The notes: generated by a model not told the origin, from the letters alone. A stretch of DNA of 64,000 bases from Dokdonella_A sp046347015 (GCA_046347015.1 JAXMHA010000009.1:52586-116585), one strand, 5' to 3'; counted from the first letter of the stretch, positions 16,981 to 26,113 are shown. A program made the numbers and translations.

Positions 16981-18162
16981 CTAGTCGAAGCCGCCGTCGA
17001 AGACCGGATCCGTCACGACCGCGCGCACGTTGGCCCACAACGCGTCCAGGTCCGGCTGGAGCTGGTCGTCCTGGCTGAAGGTGAAGAACACCGCGCCGAC
17101 ACCGGTGTCATTGTCGACCCACGGCGACGTCGCGAACTTGCCGGTGCTCGACACTTGCACCGCATTGCCATTGGCGTCGACGATGTCACGCCATTCGCCG
17201 TAGCCGTAGCCATAGGAATCCGGGTCGGGCGAGTAGATGATCGGCACCCCGTGGGTCTGGTCCTCCTGCATCCCGGCAATGCCGGCCGGAGACAGGAAGG
17301 ACGTGCCGTTCCAGTAGCCGTGTTGCGCCACCATCTGCACCACGTAGCCGTAATCGACCACGGTGGACCGCACGCCACCGGCGATGTACGGATTCGGGAC
17401 GGTGACGTAGGGCGGCGCGGTCGAACCGGACGCGTAATCGGTACGGGTCATGCCGAGTGGCGTCGCGACCTCCTCCTGGAAGATCTGGTCCCACGACTGG
17501 CCGGTCGCGATTTCCGCCATCCAGCCCCCGACCTGCATGCCGTTGCCGGTGTACGAGAACCGGGTGCCCGGCGGATACGTCAACGGTATTGACAGGATCT
17601 CCTGCGCGCACGTGGCCAGCGTGTAGTTGGACTGGTCGCCGAGGCACGGGTCGTCAGCCTGCGGGAATCCGGCGGTGTGGCTGAACAGCTGGCCCAGCGT
17701 GACGGGCAGCTTGTCCGCGGGGGCGTTGGGGATGTACTCGCCGACGGTGTCGCTCCAGCTCATCACGCCCGCTTCGACCAGGCGTTCGATCACCAGCGCC
17801 GACAGCCACTTGCTGGCCGAGGCAATCGGCAGCATCGTCGTCGGCACGTTCGCTCCGAAGTACTGCTGGGTGATCGTGCCGCCATCGCGCGTCACGATCA
17901 GCGCCGCCCCGGTGATCGTCGGGTATTCGGCCAGCAGCGACGCAATTTCCTGGGTAACCGGCGTGAAGTCGTAGTCGAGATCCGCATGGGCGAAACCGGG
18001 AACCGCCAGGCCGATCACGAGCGGCAGCACGCGCAGCGATCGCCGCGCCGCGGTGGCCGAGGCGGACCCGCCGCCACGGGTTTCCAGTGGCCGCGTTGCC
18101 GCAATGCGCGCAGCGCCGGACGACGACGAACATCCGGTCGTGGCGCCTTTCGGCAAAGACAT
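16981..18162 (-). CDS. Secreted serine hydrolase (beta-lactamase/PBP4* fold)
   Basis: 393 residues. A signal-like segment RSLRVLPLVIGLAVPGFAHA precedes DLDYDF. The catalytic SxxK motif is SASK in LPIASASKWLSALV; FSYTGNGM supplies the YxN motif; GQLFSHTAGFP is typical of class C/PBP-like hydrolases. The third motif is less clear (GKFATSPW). It ends DPVFDGGFD, a tail also found in other secreted proteins here. The family includes D-Ala-D-Ala peptidases, esterases and amidases; substrate unknown. The start at 18162 is uncertain because the upstream region is open and lacks a strong ribosome site. A second SASK protein is encoded at 50739. Confidence 0.85.
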   Translation of the reverse strand: MSLPKGATTGCSSSSGAARIAATRPLETRGGGSASATAARRSLRVLPLVIGLAVPGFAHADLDYDFTPVTQEIASLLAEYPTITGAALIVTRDGGTITQQYFGANVPTTMLPIASASKWLSALVIERLVEAGVMSWSDTVGEYIPNAPADKLPVTLGQLFSHTAGFPQADDPCLGDQSNYTLATCAQEILSIPLTYPPGTRFSYTGNGMQVGGWMAEIATGQSWDQIFQEEVATPLGMTRTDYASGSTAPPYVTVPNPYIAGGVRSTVVDYGYVVQMVAQHGYWNGTSFLSPAGIAGMQEDQTHGVPIIYSPDPDSYGYGYGEWRDIVDANGNAVQVSSTGKFATSPWVDNDTGVGAVFFTFSQDDQLQPDLDALWANVRAVVTDPVFDGGFD

Positions 18163-18287
18163 CGGGAGACCTGCGGAAAACGGAACGAATGCCGGGTATT
18201 CGAACGCCAAACCGGCCGTGCTTCCGTGACCGGCGTCACGCGCGCCCGGACGCGGTCCAATGCCGATGCCACCGGTGGCAGCCGTGT

Positions 18288-19466
18288 TCAGGTGACGCGA
18301 CAAAGGACCGCCTTCAGGTAGCGCGACTCGGGTACGCGGGCGAGCCACGGGTGATCGGCCCCGGCGCCGCCAACCTGCAGCACCTGCACTTCGCGGCTGG
18401 CATAGTGGGCTGCGCGCCGCAGCATGTCGAGGAACTGTTCCTCGCTGACGAGTCCGGTGCAAGAGCACGTCAGCAGCAGGCCGCCGGGTGCGACGACGCC
18501 GAGCGCGAGCTTGTTCATGTCGAGGTACTTCTTCAACGCCGGGATGACTTGTTCGCGATCACGCGTCATCTTCGCCGGGTCGAGCACGACGATGTCCCAG
18601 CGCGCATCGGGGCGGCTGGCCGCGTCGCGCAACCAATGGAACAGGTCGGCCTGCACAAAGCGGATACGCGCGTGGTTGAGCTTCGCGTTGCGCTCGGCGA
18701 CGCGCAGGATCTCCTCGTCGAGGTCGAGGCCAACGACCTCGTCCGCGCCGCCAAGCACCTTGGCGTACAGGCCGAAGCCGCCCGAGTTGCAGCAGAGGTC
18801 CAGGAAGCGCTTGCCGCCGCAGAAACCGGCAATGAGCCTCCGGTTGTCGCGCTGGTCGGCGAAGAAGCCGGTCTTGTGGCCGCCGCCCGGCACGGCATGA
18901 AAGGCGACGCCATTTTCGTGGATCACCGTCGCGGGTGGCGCCGGAGGCGACGCGAAGTCGAAGCTTTCCTGCTTCTGGACGTGGCTTTCGGCGAACGCAT
19001 AGACTTGCGCGCCGGGGAAGTGGCCCAGCAGCGCACATCGGATCGCGTCACGCTGGCGGAACATGCCGGCGGAGAAATACTCGACGACCAGCGTGCCGGC
19101 GAATCGGTCGACGACGAGGCCGGACAGCCCGTCGCCTTCCGCGTGGACGACGCGGTAGGCGTCGGTCGTCCGGTCGAGTTGCAGCACGTCGCGTCGCAAT
19201 CCGACTGCCTTCGCGATGCGCCTTGCGAAGAACGCGGTGTCGACGGCTTCGCCGGGATCTTCCGTGAGCACGCGCAGGGCGATGCGGGAGTGTCCGTTGT
19301 AGAACCCGCGTCCCGCGAAGGCGCCCGTCCGGTCGACGATGTCGACGACGCTGCCGGGCGGCAGGCGCCCGTCCGGCTTTGCCACCATCTTCCTGAAGAT
19401 CCAGGGGTGCCGCGACCGGCGCTCGGTCGCGAGGTGGATGACGGGCAGGTCGGCCGCGGGCGGCAT
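18288..19466 (-). CDS. rlmI: 23S rRNA (cytosine-C5) methyltransferase RlmI-like
   Basis: 392 residues. A PUA-like N-terminal domain (RRSRHPWIFRKMV, VVDIVDRTGAFAGRGFYN) is followed by an RlmI-specific middle (DGLSGLVVDRFAG) and a SAM-dependent methyltransferase domain: FLDLCCNSGGFGLYAKVLGG (motif I), VVGLDLDEEIL, DIVVLDPAKMTRDREQV and LLTCSCTGLVS with the catalytic Cys. RlmI methylates C1962 of 23S rRNA in E. coli. DPAK replaces the more common DPPK. ATG 19466 matches the family start. The rhomboid gene starts divergently only a few bases away. Confidence 0.9.
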   Translation of the reverse strand: MPPAADLPVIHLATERRSRHPWIFRKMVAKPDGRLPPGSVVDIVDRTGAFAGRGFYNGHSRIALRVLTEDPGEAVDTAFFARRIAKAVGLRRDVLQLDRTTDAYRVVHAEGDGLSGLVVDRFAGTLVVEYFSAGMFRQRDAIRCALLGHFPGAQVYAFAESHVQKQESFDFASPPAPPATVIHENGVAFHAVPGGGHKTGFFADQRDNRRLIAGFCGGKRFLDLCCNSGGFGLYAKVLGGADEVVGLDLDEEILRVAERNAKLNHARIRFVQADLFHWLRDAASRPDARWDIVVLDPAKMTRDREQVIPALKKYLDMNKLALGVVAPGGLLLTCSCTGLVSEEQFLDMLRRAAHYASREVQVLQVGGAGADHPWLARVPESRYLKAVLCRVT

Positions 19467-19472
19467 GTTGAG

Positions 19473-20285
19473 ATGATAGTGGAAAGCCCCAAAGTCCACG
19501 CCGTGGTCATTGCCCCGCGAACGCCCGAACCCACCGCGATCGATGTCGCGAACGACCGCGAACGGATGCGCTATGCGCTGATCGGGTCGCTGGCGTTGCT
19601 GGCCGGGATGTGGGCCGTGTGGTTCGCCGCGTGGATTTTCGGCTGGCCGCTCGGCGACCTCGGCATCCGCCCGCGCCGCGTCGATGGCCTGATCGGCATC
19701 CTGACGGCGCCCCTCGCGCACGCGTCGTTCGCACACCTGATGTCGAATACGCTGCCGATGGCGATACTGACGACCTTGACGCTGTACTGCTATCCGCGCG
19801 CGACGCGGATCGCGCTGCCTTTCATCTGGCTCGCTTCGGGGCTCGGCGTCTGGCTGTTCGCACGATCATCGGTGCACGTCGGTGCGAGTGGAATCGCGAA
19901 CGGGCTGATGTTCTTCCTGTTCGTCGCCGGGCTGCTGCGCCGGGATCGCCTCGCGATCGTCACGGCGCTGGCCGTGTTCTTCCTGTACGGCGGCATGGTC
20001 GTGTCGCTGCTGCCGACCGAGCCGAACATCAGCTTCGAGTACCACCTCGCCGGCGCCATAGCCGGGGTGCTGTCGGCGGTGCTGTTGTACCGGCGCGATC
20101 CCGCGCCACCCCGCAAGCATTACAGCTGGGAAGCGGAACCCGAGGAACCCTCCGGCGATGGCGAATTCGAGTTGCCGCACCCGCGGGACGTGCCGGTCCT
20201 GTGGCACCGCGACGAGGGTCCGCGTTCCGCAACGGTGACGACCCTGCGACCGGACGGGAACGACGGAAACCATCGAATTCACTGA
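19473..20285 (+). CDS. Rhomboid family intramembrane serine protease
   Basis: 270 residues with six predicted helices. Rhomboid features: APLAHASFAHLMSNTLPMAI (the HxxxN region), GASGIANGLMFF with the catalytic Ser of GxSG, and YHLAGAIAGVLSAVLLY with the catalytic His. The last 60 residues are cytoplasmic and polar. Such enzymes cleave membrane proteins within their helices. The start is uncertain: ATG 19473 lies 6 bp from the divergent rlmI start and has no ribosome site. GTG 19503 or ATG 19566 (MRYALIGSLALLAGMW) are alternatives in the same frame. The catalytic core is unaffected. Confidence 0.85.
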   Translation: MIVESPKVHAVVIAPRTPEPTAIDVANDRERMRYALIGSLALLAGMWAVWFAAWIFGWPLGDLGIRPRRVDGLIGILTAPLAHASFAHLMSNTLPMAILTTLTLYCYPRATRIALPFIWLASGLGVWLFARSSVHVGASGIANGLMFFLFVAGLLRRDRLAIVTALAVFFLYGGMVVSLLPTEPNISFEYHLAGAIAGVLSAVLLYRRDPAPPRKHYSWEAEPEEPSGDGEFELPHPRDVPVLWHRDEGPRSATVTTLRPDGNDGNHRIH

Positions 20286-20365
20286 ACGCCGCGGCTGCCA
20301 CCGGACGCCGCGAGCGTGCATCCGCGCTAAGCTGGGCGCACCATTTCGAGGCCGAAGGCGTCCCC

Positions 20366-21262
20366 ATGAACGCATCCGCCACTCCGAACCGGGTCGAACA
20401 CCAGCAGACCGACAAGGGCTACGTTCCGGTCTACACGACCGCCATCGTCGAGCAACCCTGGGATTCGTATGCCGCCGAGGATCACGCGACCTGGGCCGCG
20501 TTGTTCCAGCGCCAGCGGCATGTGCTTGCCGGCCGCGCGTGCGAGGAGTTCATCGGCAGCCAGGAACGGCTCGGCATGTCGCCCGGTGCCATCCCGAAGT
20601 TCGACGAGATCAACCGGATCCTCGCCCGCACGACGCGTTGGCAACTGGTCGGCGTCGAAGGCCTGCTGCCCGAGCTGACTTTCTTCGAGCACCTCGCCAA
20701 CCGGCGCTTCCCGGTGACGTGGTGGATCAGGAAGCCCGCGCAAATCGACTACATTGCCGAACCGGACCTGTTCCACGACCTGTTCGGGCACGTGCCGTTG
20801 CTGCTGCATCCCGTGTTCGCCGACTACATGCAGGCGTACGGGCGTGGCGGGGTCAAAGCCCACGCGTGTGGGGACGAGGCACTGGTCAACCTGACGCGTC
20901 TGTACTGGTATACGGTGGAGTTCGGGCTGATCAACACGCCGAAGGGCCTGCGCATTTACGGGTCGGGCATCGTCAGCTCGAAAGGCGAGTCGGTGTACAG
21001 CCTCGAATCGGCAGCGCCGAACCGGATCGGGTTCGACCTCGACCGGATCATGACGACACGCTACCGGATCGACACCTTCCAGAAGACCTATTTCGTCATC
21101 GACAGCTTCGAGCAGTTGATCGAGGCGACACGGCCGGACTTCACTCCAATCTATGCCCGCCTCGCCGGGCGGAGTGCGCGGCCGGCCGGCAGCGTTCTCG
21201 ACACCGATCACGTGTTCCAGCGCGGCACCGGAGAGGGTTGGGCCGGGGACGGCGACGTCTGA
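20366..21262 (+). CDS. phhA: Phenylalanine 4-monooxygenase
   Basis: 298 residues, the usual bacterial length. Hydroxylates Phe to Tyr with Fe(II), O2 and a reduced pterin. The iron ligands sit in DLFHDLFGHVPLLLHPVFAD (two His) and WYTVEFGL (Glu). TWWIRKPAQIDYIAEPD and RIYGSGIVSSKGESVYSL are family signatures. ATG 20366 starts MNASATPNRVEHQQTDKGYV; 81 bp separate it from the rhomboid stop. No pterin-carbinolamine dehydratase gene is adjacent, but folE is about 4 kb away. Confidence 0.97.
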   Translation: MNASATPNRVEHQQTDKGYVPVYTTAIVEQPWDSYAAEDHATWAALFQRQRHVLAGRACEEFIGSQERLGMSPGAIPKFDEINRILARTTRWQLVGVEGLLPELTFFEHLANRRFPVTWWIRKPAQIDYIAEPDLFHDLFGHVPLLLHPVFADYMQAYGRGGVKAHACGDEALVNLTRLYWYTVEFGLINTPKGLRIYGSGIVSSKGESVYSLESAAPNRIGFDLDRIMTTRYRIDTFQKTYFVIDSFEQLIEATRPDFTPIYARLAGRSARPAGSVLDTDHVFQRGTGEGWAGDGDV

Positions 21263-21391
21263 GGCCGGTCGGTCGGTCATCAGCTCTTCGGCCCGCCGTC
21301 TCGACAGACCGCCAGTCTGCCTTCGCCGCCGGTCCCGCGATCTGCCGGCAGACAGGCCGGTGACGCCTGCGCGGGTTTGGGCAGAGCATCC

Positions 21392-22099
21392 CTAAGCGAG
21401 CGGTCGCCAGGCGTTGCGTCGCCGCACCGCGCTGACTTCGAGCACCTCGACGATGCGCTGCCCGTCCCAGCGGTAGATCAGGTGTTTGCCCTGCACGCAG
21501 GGTTTGGCGAGGTCCGGGCGGAACAACGCCGAGCATTCGCCGCCGTCGCGACGCACGCTGTCGTAGGCAATTCCGTTCGATCCTTCCGCGTGCAGCCGTA
21601 CTCCAAGCTTGCGGGATGCGGCGTAGCTGTCGGCCGCGTGCGCATCCGGCCAGCCGCCGCGGATGTCGTGCAACTTGCCATGGACGCCGCTGACGTAACA
21701 GCGCATTTCGAGATCGATGGGCGGCTCGGACGTCGAGGCGAGAAACCGTTCGCGGTGGAACACGGTTTCCTCGACGGCGGTGTCGAACCGACGGGCGAGA
21801 TACAGCACGCCGAAGCGCCCATCCGAGAACCGGCTGCCCTCGGGGTTGACGTGGGCGAAAGGCGCCAGCAGGGGCGCGGTACCAGGGCCGGAAACCCGGT
21901 GTTCCGGCGGAACATTCACAAGTTCGCCGCGTGTTTCGCGTACGCGCGGGTTGGTCAGGGACTCGATGGCGGCGAGTGCGTCCCGATCGGATGGATCGGC
22001 AATCGCATCGAAGGCACCGATCGGGGGAAACCGGCTGGCGACGATGCGGTACGCGCGCAGCCAGCGGATGAGCCTGACAGGTGGGTCGACGGACGGCAT
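21392..22099 (-). CDS. RES domain toxin (NAD+-degrading type)
   Basis: 235 residues. The RES fold is indicated by YRIVASRFPPIGAFD, FSDGRFGVLYLARRFDTAVE (Arg and Tyr of the active-site cleft, then a conserved Glu), ETVFHRERFLA and SNGIAYDSVRRDGGECSALF with the late Ser. RES toxins deplete NAD+ by phosphorolysis. It is 94 bp downstream of an Xre/MbcA-type antitoxin gene on the same strand, the usual antitoxin-toxin order. Confidence 0.9.
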   Translation of the reverse strand: MPSVDPPVRLIRWLRAYRIVASRFPPIGAFDAIADPSDRDALAAIESLTNPRVRETRGELVNVPPEHRVSGPGTAPLLAPFAHVNPEGSRFSDGRFGVLYLARRFDTAVEETVFHRERFLASTSEPPIDLEMRCYVSGVHGKLHDIRGGWPDAHAADSYAASRKLGVRLHAEGSNGIAYDSVRRDGGECSALFRPDLAKPCVQGKHLIYRWDGQRIVEVLEVSAVRRRNAWRPLA

Positions 22100-22192
22100 C
22101 GGGCTTTGGCCGGTGGATCGGGGTCTGGCGGATGCGTTGCGCCCTACCCGGCGTGCATGGATTCCGGATCGGCCGTCATCGGGGGCGCGTCG

Positions 22193-22606
22193 TCAACCGC
22201 GTTGCGCGTCCAGGTACTGCCGTACGACGAAAAGGTCGGCGACGTTGCCGGACAACATGCGGTCGAGCGCACTGCGCCCGCCGAAAGTCGGCGCGGTATT
22301 CGGTTTGCGCAGCCACGCATCGGCACGGGCGGGGTCGGGAAACAGGATCGCCAGCGCCTTGTAGATGCCGAGCAGGTAACTGATCCGCTCGAGCGTGTCG
22401 CGCCCGAGTGAGCCGTCGCGTTCACGCTTCCACTTGTAGAAGGTCGACTCGGGCGGGTCGCCGAGGAGCCGGCGCTGTTCGCTCACGGGCAGTCTCCACC
22501 GGTCGGCCAAGTTGAAGAAGCCGCGCAACGCCGGCCCCGCCATGGCGTCGGTCGCCGCCGGGTATTGCGAGGGCGCTTCGGCCACGCGATGATCCGGTCG
22601 AGCCAT
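22193..22606 (-). CDS. Xre/MbcA/ParS-type antitoxin (DUF2384)
   Basis: 137 residues. An N-terminal Xre-like part (RGFFNLADRWRLPVSEQRRL, STFYKWKRERDGSLGRDTLE) is followed by the DUF2384 toxin-binding part (RISYLLGIYKALAILFPDPA, WLRKPNTAPTFGGRSALDRM). ATG 22606 is preferred because GGAG lies 8 nt upstream; a GTG three codons earlier is also in frame. It should neutralise the adjacent RES toxin and repress its own promoter. The AT-rich DNA just upstream (22616-22660) is a plausible operator. Confidence 0.9.
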   Translation of the reverse strand: MARPDHRVAEAPSQYPAATDAMAGPALRGFFNLADRWRLPVSEQRRLLGDPPESTFYKWKRERDGSLGRDTLERISYLLGIYKALAILFPDPARADAWLRKPNTAPTFGGRSALDRMLSGNVADLFVVRQYLDAQRG

Positions 22607-22615
22607 GACCGTCAC

Positions 22616-22660
22616 TCCATGAATGAACCTATCAAGAATATTACTTCACGTATAAAGACC
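22616..22660 (-). promoter_or_regulatory. AT-rich region upstream of the Xre-RES operon
   Basis: In very GC-rich surroundings this stretch contains CTTTATACGTGAAG and TAATATTCTTGATAGG on the coding strand. A -10-like TAATAT is present, but no well-spaced -35 can be chosen with confidence. Autoregulation is expected for this antitoxin family; the site itself is inferred. Confidence 0.35.
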
Positions 22661-22672
22661 TGCGCAACCCGA

Positions 22673-24460
22673 TCATCCCCCTGTTGCGCGTTGATCGCGG
22701 TTGCCCGCGCAGTCGCAGGGCCACTCGGGTTCGGGACCACCCGCCGCAATGTAGCGGTCGATCAGCACGGAGAGTTCCGGCAGCGGGACGGAACCCGCGG
22801 CGAGGATCGTGTCGTGGAATCGCCGCAGGTCGAACTTCGTGCCGAGGGCCTTCTCGGCCCGCGCGCGCAATGCGAGGATCTCGAGGTAGCCGAGGTAGTA
22901 GCTGTCGGCCTGGCCCGGCCAGCTGATGTAGCGGTTGACCTCGGTATCGATCTCGTGGTCGGACAGCGCGGTGTTGTCGCGCAGGTAGGCGACGGCCTGC
23001 TCGCGCGTCCAGCCGAGGTGATGGATGCCGGTGTCGACGACCAGCCGGCACGCGCGCCACATCTGGTAGGTCAGGTACCCGAACTTCTCGTACGGCGTCT
23101 TGTAGATGCCCATTTCCGTGCCGAGGAATTCCGAATAGAGCCCCCAGCCTTCGCCATAGGCCGAGATATAGCCGTGGCTGCGGAACGGCGGTTGGTTCGT
23201 CTGTTCGTCCGCAAGTTCGAGTTGCAGCGCATGGCCGGGGTAGGACTCGTGCAGCGTCAGCGCCGGCACGTTGAACAACGCCCGCGACGGCAGGTCGTAC
23301 GTGTTGACGAGATAGACATCGGGGCCGCCGCGGCCGGAGGTGTAGAACGGAGCGATCGCGGCGGGAACCGGCTTGATCGTGAACCGCGCGCGCGGCAGGT
23401 GCCCAAAGAACCGGTCGAGCTTGCCGTCGACTTCCTTCGCGATCCAGGCGCTGCGCATCAGGAGCTCCTCGGGCGTCTTCGCGTAGAAGCGCGGGTCGGT
23501 GCGCAGGAACTGCAGGAACGCCGGAAAGTCGCCCGTGAATCCCGTCGAGTGCATGACCGCCTGCATTTCTCCGTGGATCTTCGCGACCTCGCGTAGACCA
23601 ATGGCATGGATCTCGTCGGGTGACTTGTCGAGCGTCGTGTACTCGCGAAGCTGCTGGCGGTAATACGCCTTGCCGTCGGGCAGTGCTTCGGCCGCGAGGG
23701 TCGTCCGCGCATGCGGCACGTAGTCGTCGCGGAAGAACTTCAGCAGCGTCGCGTAGGCCGGCTCGATCCTGCCGCCGATCAGCTGGCGCGCCTGGGCGCG
23801 CATCCGTTCCTGATCGGCTGCGGGGATCGACGCGGGCAGCGCCTTGAGGGGCGCGTAGAACGCGCTCGTCTCCGGATTGGCGAGGCCGGTCTCGCTTGCG
23901 ATCGACTGGTCGATTCCCGTCAGCACGGCGCGCGGCACGGTGAACCCACGAGCGATGCCCGCCCGCATGTTCGTGATCTGCTGGTCGATGTATGCAGGGA
24001 CGTCCGCGAGCCATGCGAGATAGTTGCGTGCGTCGCGATCGTCCTTCAGACGGACTTCGACTGCGCCGTTGGCGAGGTCGGACCAGAACTGGGAATCGCT
24101 GTTGAGCGGCATCTCGTAGGCACGGAACCGCACTTCGGCGGCAAGGTTCCCGATCTGCGCCTTGAACACCGCGTAGTTCACGCGGTTCGCGGCCGAAAGG
24201 GAGTCGACGGGTATCGTCGCCAGTTGCTCGAGGACCCGCGACCAGTACCCGAGGCGCGCGTGTTGGGCCTTGGCGCCGACGTCGGGCAGCCGGTCGGGTT
24301 GTGGCTGCGCTTCGTCGTCCTCGATCCCGGGGAACTGCGCGGTGCGCCACGTCCATTCGGCCGTGTAGAGCGCCTTGAATCGATCATCGGCGTCACTGGC
24401 GCGGGCGGGCTGCGCCAGCGTCAGCAGCGCGGCGGCGACGGCGAAGGCGATGGCATACAT
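22673..24460 (-). CDS. DUF885 family secreted metallo-hydrolase-like protein
   Basis: 595 residues. The signal peptide MYAIAFAVAAALLTLAQPAR ends at ARAS. DUF885 proteins are M32-like peptidase relatives: the metal motif is HESYPGH in ALTLHESYPGHALQLELAD, followed by AYGEGWGLYSEFLG with the downstream Glu. FIKP-type and DLPSRALFNVPALTLHES phrases match the family. Expected in the periplasm and possibly a peptidase; activity is unproven for most members. ATG 24460 has AGGGGGA 7 nt upstream. It stops just before the Xre-RES promoter region. Confidence 0.9.
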   Translation of the reverse strand: MYAIAFAVAAALLTLAQPARASDADDRFKALYTAEWTWRTAQFPGIEDDEAQPQPDRLPDVGAKAQHARLGYWSRVLEQLATIPVDSLSAANRVNYAVFKAQIGNLAAEVRFRAYEMPLNSDSQFWSDLANGAVEVRLKDDRDARNYLAWLADVPAYIDQQITNMRAGIARGFTVPRAVLTGIDQSIASETGLANPETSAFYAPLKALPASIPAADQERMRAQARQLIGGRIEPAYATLLKFFRDDYVPHARTTLAAEALPDGKAYYRQQLREYTTLDKSPDEIHAIGLREVAKIHGEMQAVMHSTGFTGDFPAFLQFLRTDPRFYAKTPEELLMRSAWIAKEVDGKLDRFFGHLPRARFTIKPVPAAIAPFYTSGRGGPDVYLVNTYDLPSRALFNVPALTLHESYPGHALQLELADEQTNQPPFRSHGYISAYGEGWGLYSEFLGTEMGIYKTPYEKFGYLTYQMWRACRLVVDTGIHHLGWTREQAVAYLRDNTALSDHEIDTEVNRYISWPGQADSYYLGYLEILALRARAEKALGTKFDLRRFHDTILAAGSVPLPELSVLIDRYIAAGGPEPEWPCDCAGNRDQRATGG

Positions 24461-24551
24461 GGACGTCCCCCTGCGGAAGATCCCGCCATGATCGCATTCC
24501 GCGCCTACGCGTGTGGAGCCGCCGTCCGCACCGTTGGCTTGCGCTCGCGAG

Positions 24552-24905
24552 TCATTCGAGCGGCCGCCGCCGCCCGGCCATCCGAAGCACGAACTCGTCG
24601 AAGCCGCGTTCGGGCTGGTCGGTGATCGCTTCGCCGGCCGACGTCCAGCTCATCCGATCCGGCCTGAAGGACCGGGGGTCGTTCCGCAACCCGCACCACA
24701 CGCCGAGCGTCCGGCGTTGCCCCGGAACGCAAGGCACAGCGGCTCGATCTCGCGCACGCTGTCCCGTCCCGACTCGTCGCGGCAGCTCGCTTCGAGCACA
24801 TGGTGTCGCTCGATCGCTGCGTGCGGCGCGCCGAGTTCCGCGAACGCCGCGCGGGTGGCGCCGGAGCGGGAGTCGGGGCGCGGCAGAGGGTGAAGCATGG
24901 GGCGT
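24552..24905 (-). pseudogene. WYL-domain regulator remnant (YafY-like C-terminus)
   Basis: Two minus-strand frames join into the C-terminal WYL domain of a YafY-type regulator: HAAIERHHVLEASCRDESGR, then VREIEPLCLAFRGNA in one frame, then TLGVWCGLRNDPRSFRPDRM and a tail GFDEFVLRM in another. Adding a single T at about 24717 restores GNAWTLGVWC, the conserved Trp region of the family, so a one-base deletion explains the break. The helix-turn-helix N-terminus is absent; upstream sequence runs into the divergent fbp start. It is thus both truncated and frameshifted. Confidence 0.65.
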
Positions 24906-25039
24906 CGGGCAGCGGCAGCCTCTGCTTCGTGGGTGCGCAGCCACTGTCCGCGTCGGCTGCTGCCGGCGCGCCGCCGGCAGTTGGTGGCGGATGCCGCCCG
25001 AAGCCGGGACAATGCGCTCCGGACCATCCGGAGCCTGCC

Positions 25040-26065
25040 ATGCCGCCCGCCAGACCGACCCCGGTTTCGCTGACGCAGTTCCTGATCGAGGAACGACGCC
25101 GCCACGGCGCCATCAACGCCGATTTGCGGTTGCTGATCGAGGTCGTCGCGCGCGCGTGCAAGCGCATCTCGATCGCGGTCGGCAAGGGTGCGCTTGGCGG
25201 CGTGCTGGGCGATGCCGGCACCGGCAACGTGCAGGGCGAAGCGCAGAAGAAGCTCGATGTGATCTCCAACGAGATCCTGCTCGAGGCCAACGCCTGGGGC
25301 GGCCACCTCGCGGCGTGCGCGTCGGAGGAGATGGCCGACCCCCATCCGATCCCGGATGCGTACCCGAAAGGCAACTACCTGCTGCTGTTCGACCCGCTGG
25401 ACGGCTCGTCCAACATCGACGTCAACATCTCCGTCGGCACCATCTTCTCGGTCCTGCAATGCCCCGACGACGTCGGCAAGCCGCAGGCCCGGGACTTCCT
25501 GCAGCCCGGCACGGCGCAGGTGGCCGCCGGCTATTGCGTGTACGGGCCGAGCACGATCCTCGTGCTGACGACAGGCCACGGCGTCCACGTGTTCACGCTC
25601 GACCGCGAACTCGGCAGCTTCACGCTGACCGCGCGGGGAGTTCGCATTCCCGAGGAAACCGGCGAGTTCGCGATCAACATGTCGAACCAGCGCTTCTGGG
25701 AAGCGCCGATGCAGCGCTACATCGACGAGCTGCTGGCCGGCAAGGACGGTCCGCGGGGGCGCGACTTCAACATGCGCTGGGTCGCGAGCATGGTCGCCGA
25801 CGTGCACCGCATCCTGACGCGCGGCGGCATCTTCATCTACCCGCTCGATCGCAAGACGCGCGAGCAGGGCGGCAAGCTGCGCTTGATGTACGAGGCCAAC
25901 CCGATGGCGTTCATCGCCGAGCAGGCTGGCGGCGCGGCCACCACCGGCCGGCAACGCATCCTCGATGTCGAACCCACCGGGCTGCACCAGCGGGTGCCGG
26001 TGTTCCTCGGCTCGAAGCACGAGGTCGATCGCGTCACGGCGTATCACTCCGATGCCCGGGCCTGA
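25040..26065 (+). CDS. fbp: Fructose-1,6-bisphosphatase, class I
   Basis: 341 residues. Removes the 1-phosphate from fructose-1,6-bisphosphate in gluconeogenesis; cytoplasmic, Mg-dependent. Motifs: LDVISNEILLEA with the first acidic metal ligand, LLLFDPLDGSSNIDVNISVG (the DPLDGSSN metal signature), GYCVYGPSTILVLT, and the C-terminal GKLRLMYEANPMAFIAEQAG. ATG 25040 has GGAG just upstream. The 2OG oxygenase gene follows after 48 bp on the same strand. Confidence 0.97.
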   Translation: MPPARPTPVSLTQFLIEERRRHGAINADLRLLIEVVARACKRISIAVGKGALGGVLGDAGTGNVQGEAQKKLDVISNEILLEANAWGGHLAACASEEMADPHPIPDAYPKGNYLLLFDPLDGSSNIDVNISVGTIFSVLQCPDDVGKPQARDFLQPGTAQVAAGYCVYGPSTILVLTTGHGVHVFTLDRELGSFTLTARGVRIPEETGEFAINMSNQRFWEAPMQRYIDELLAGKDGPRGRDFNMRWVASMVADVHRILTRGGIFIYPLDRKTREQGGKLRLMYEANPMAFIAEQAGGAATTGRQRILDVEPTGLHQRVPVFLGSKHEVDRVTAYHSDARA

Positions 26066-26113
26066 ACGGCACCGCGCCGCGACCGACCGCGCACCCGGCG
26101 CCGGGTGCGACCG

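Noticed and set aside
21300..21360. Inverted CAGAC/GTCTG sequences after phhA as terminator
   Set aside because: Short stems with long loops and no T-run; too weak to annotate.
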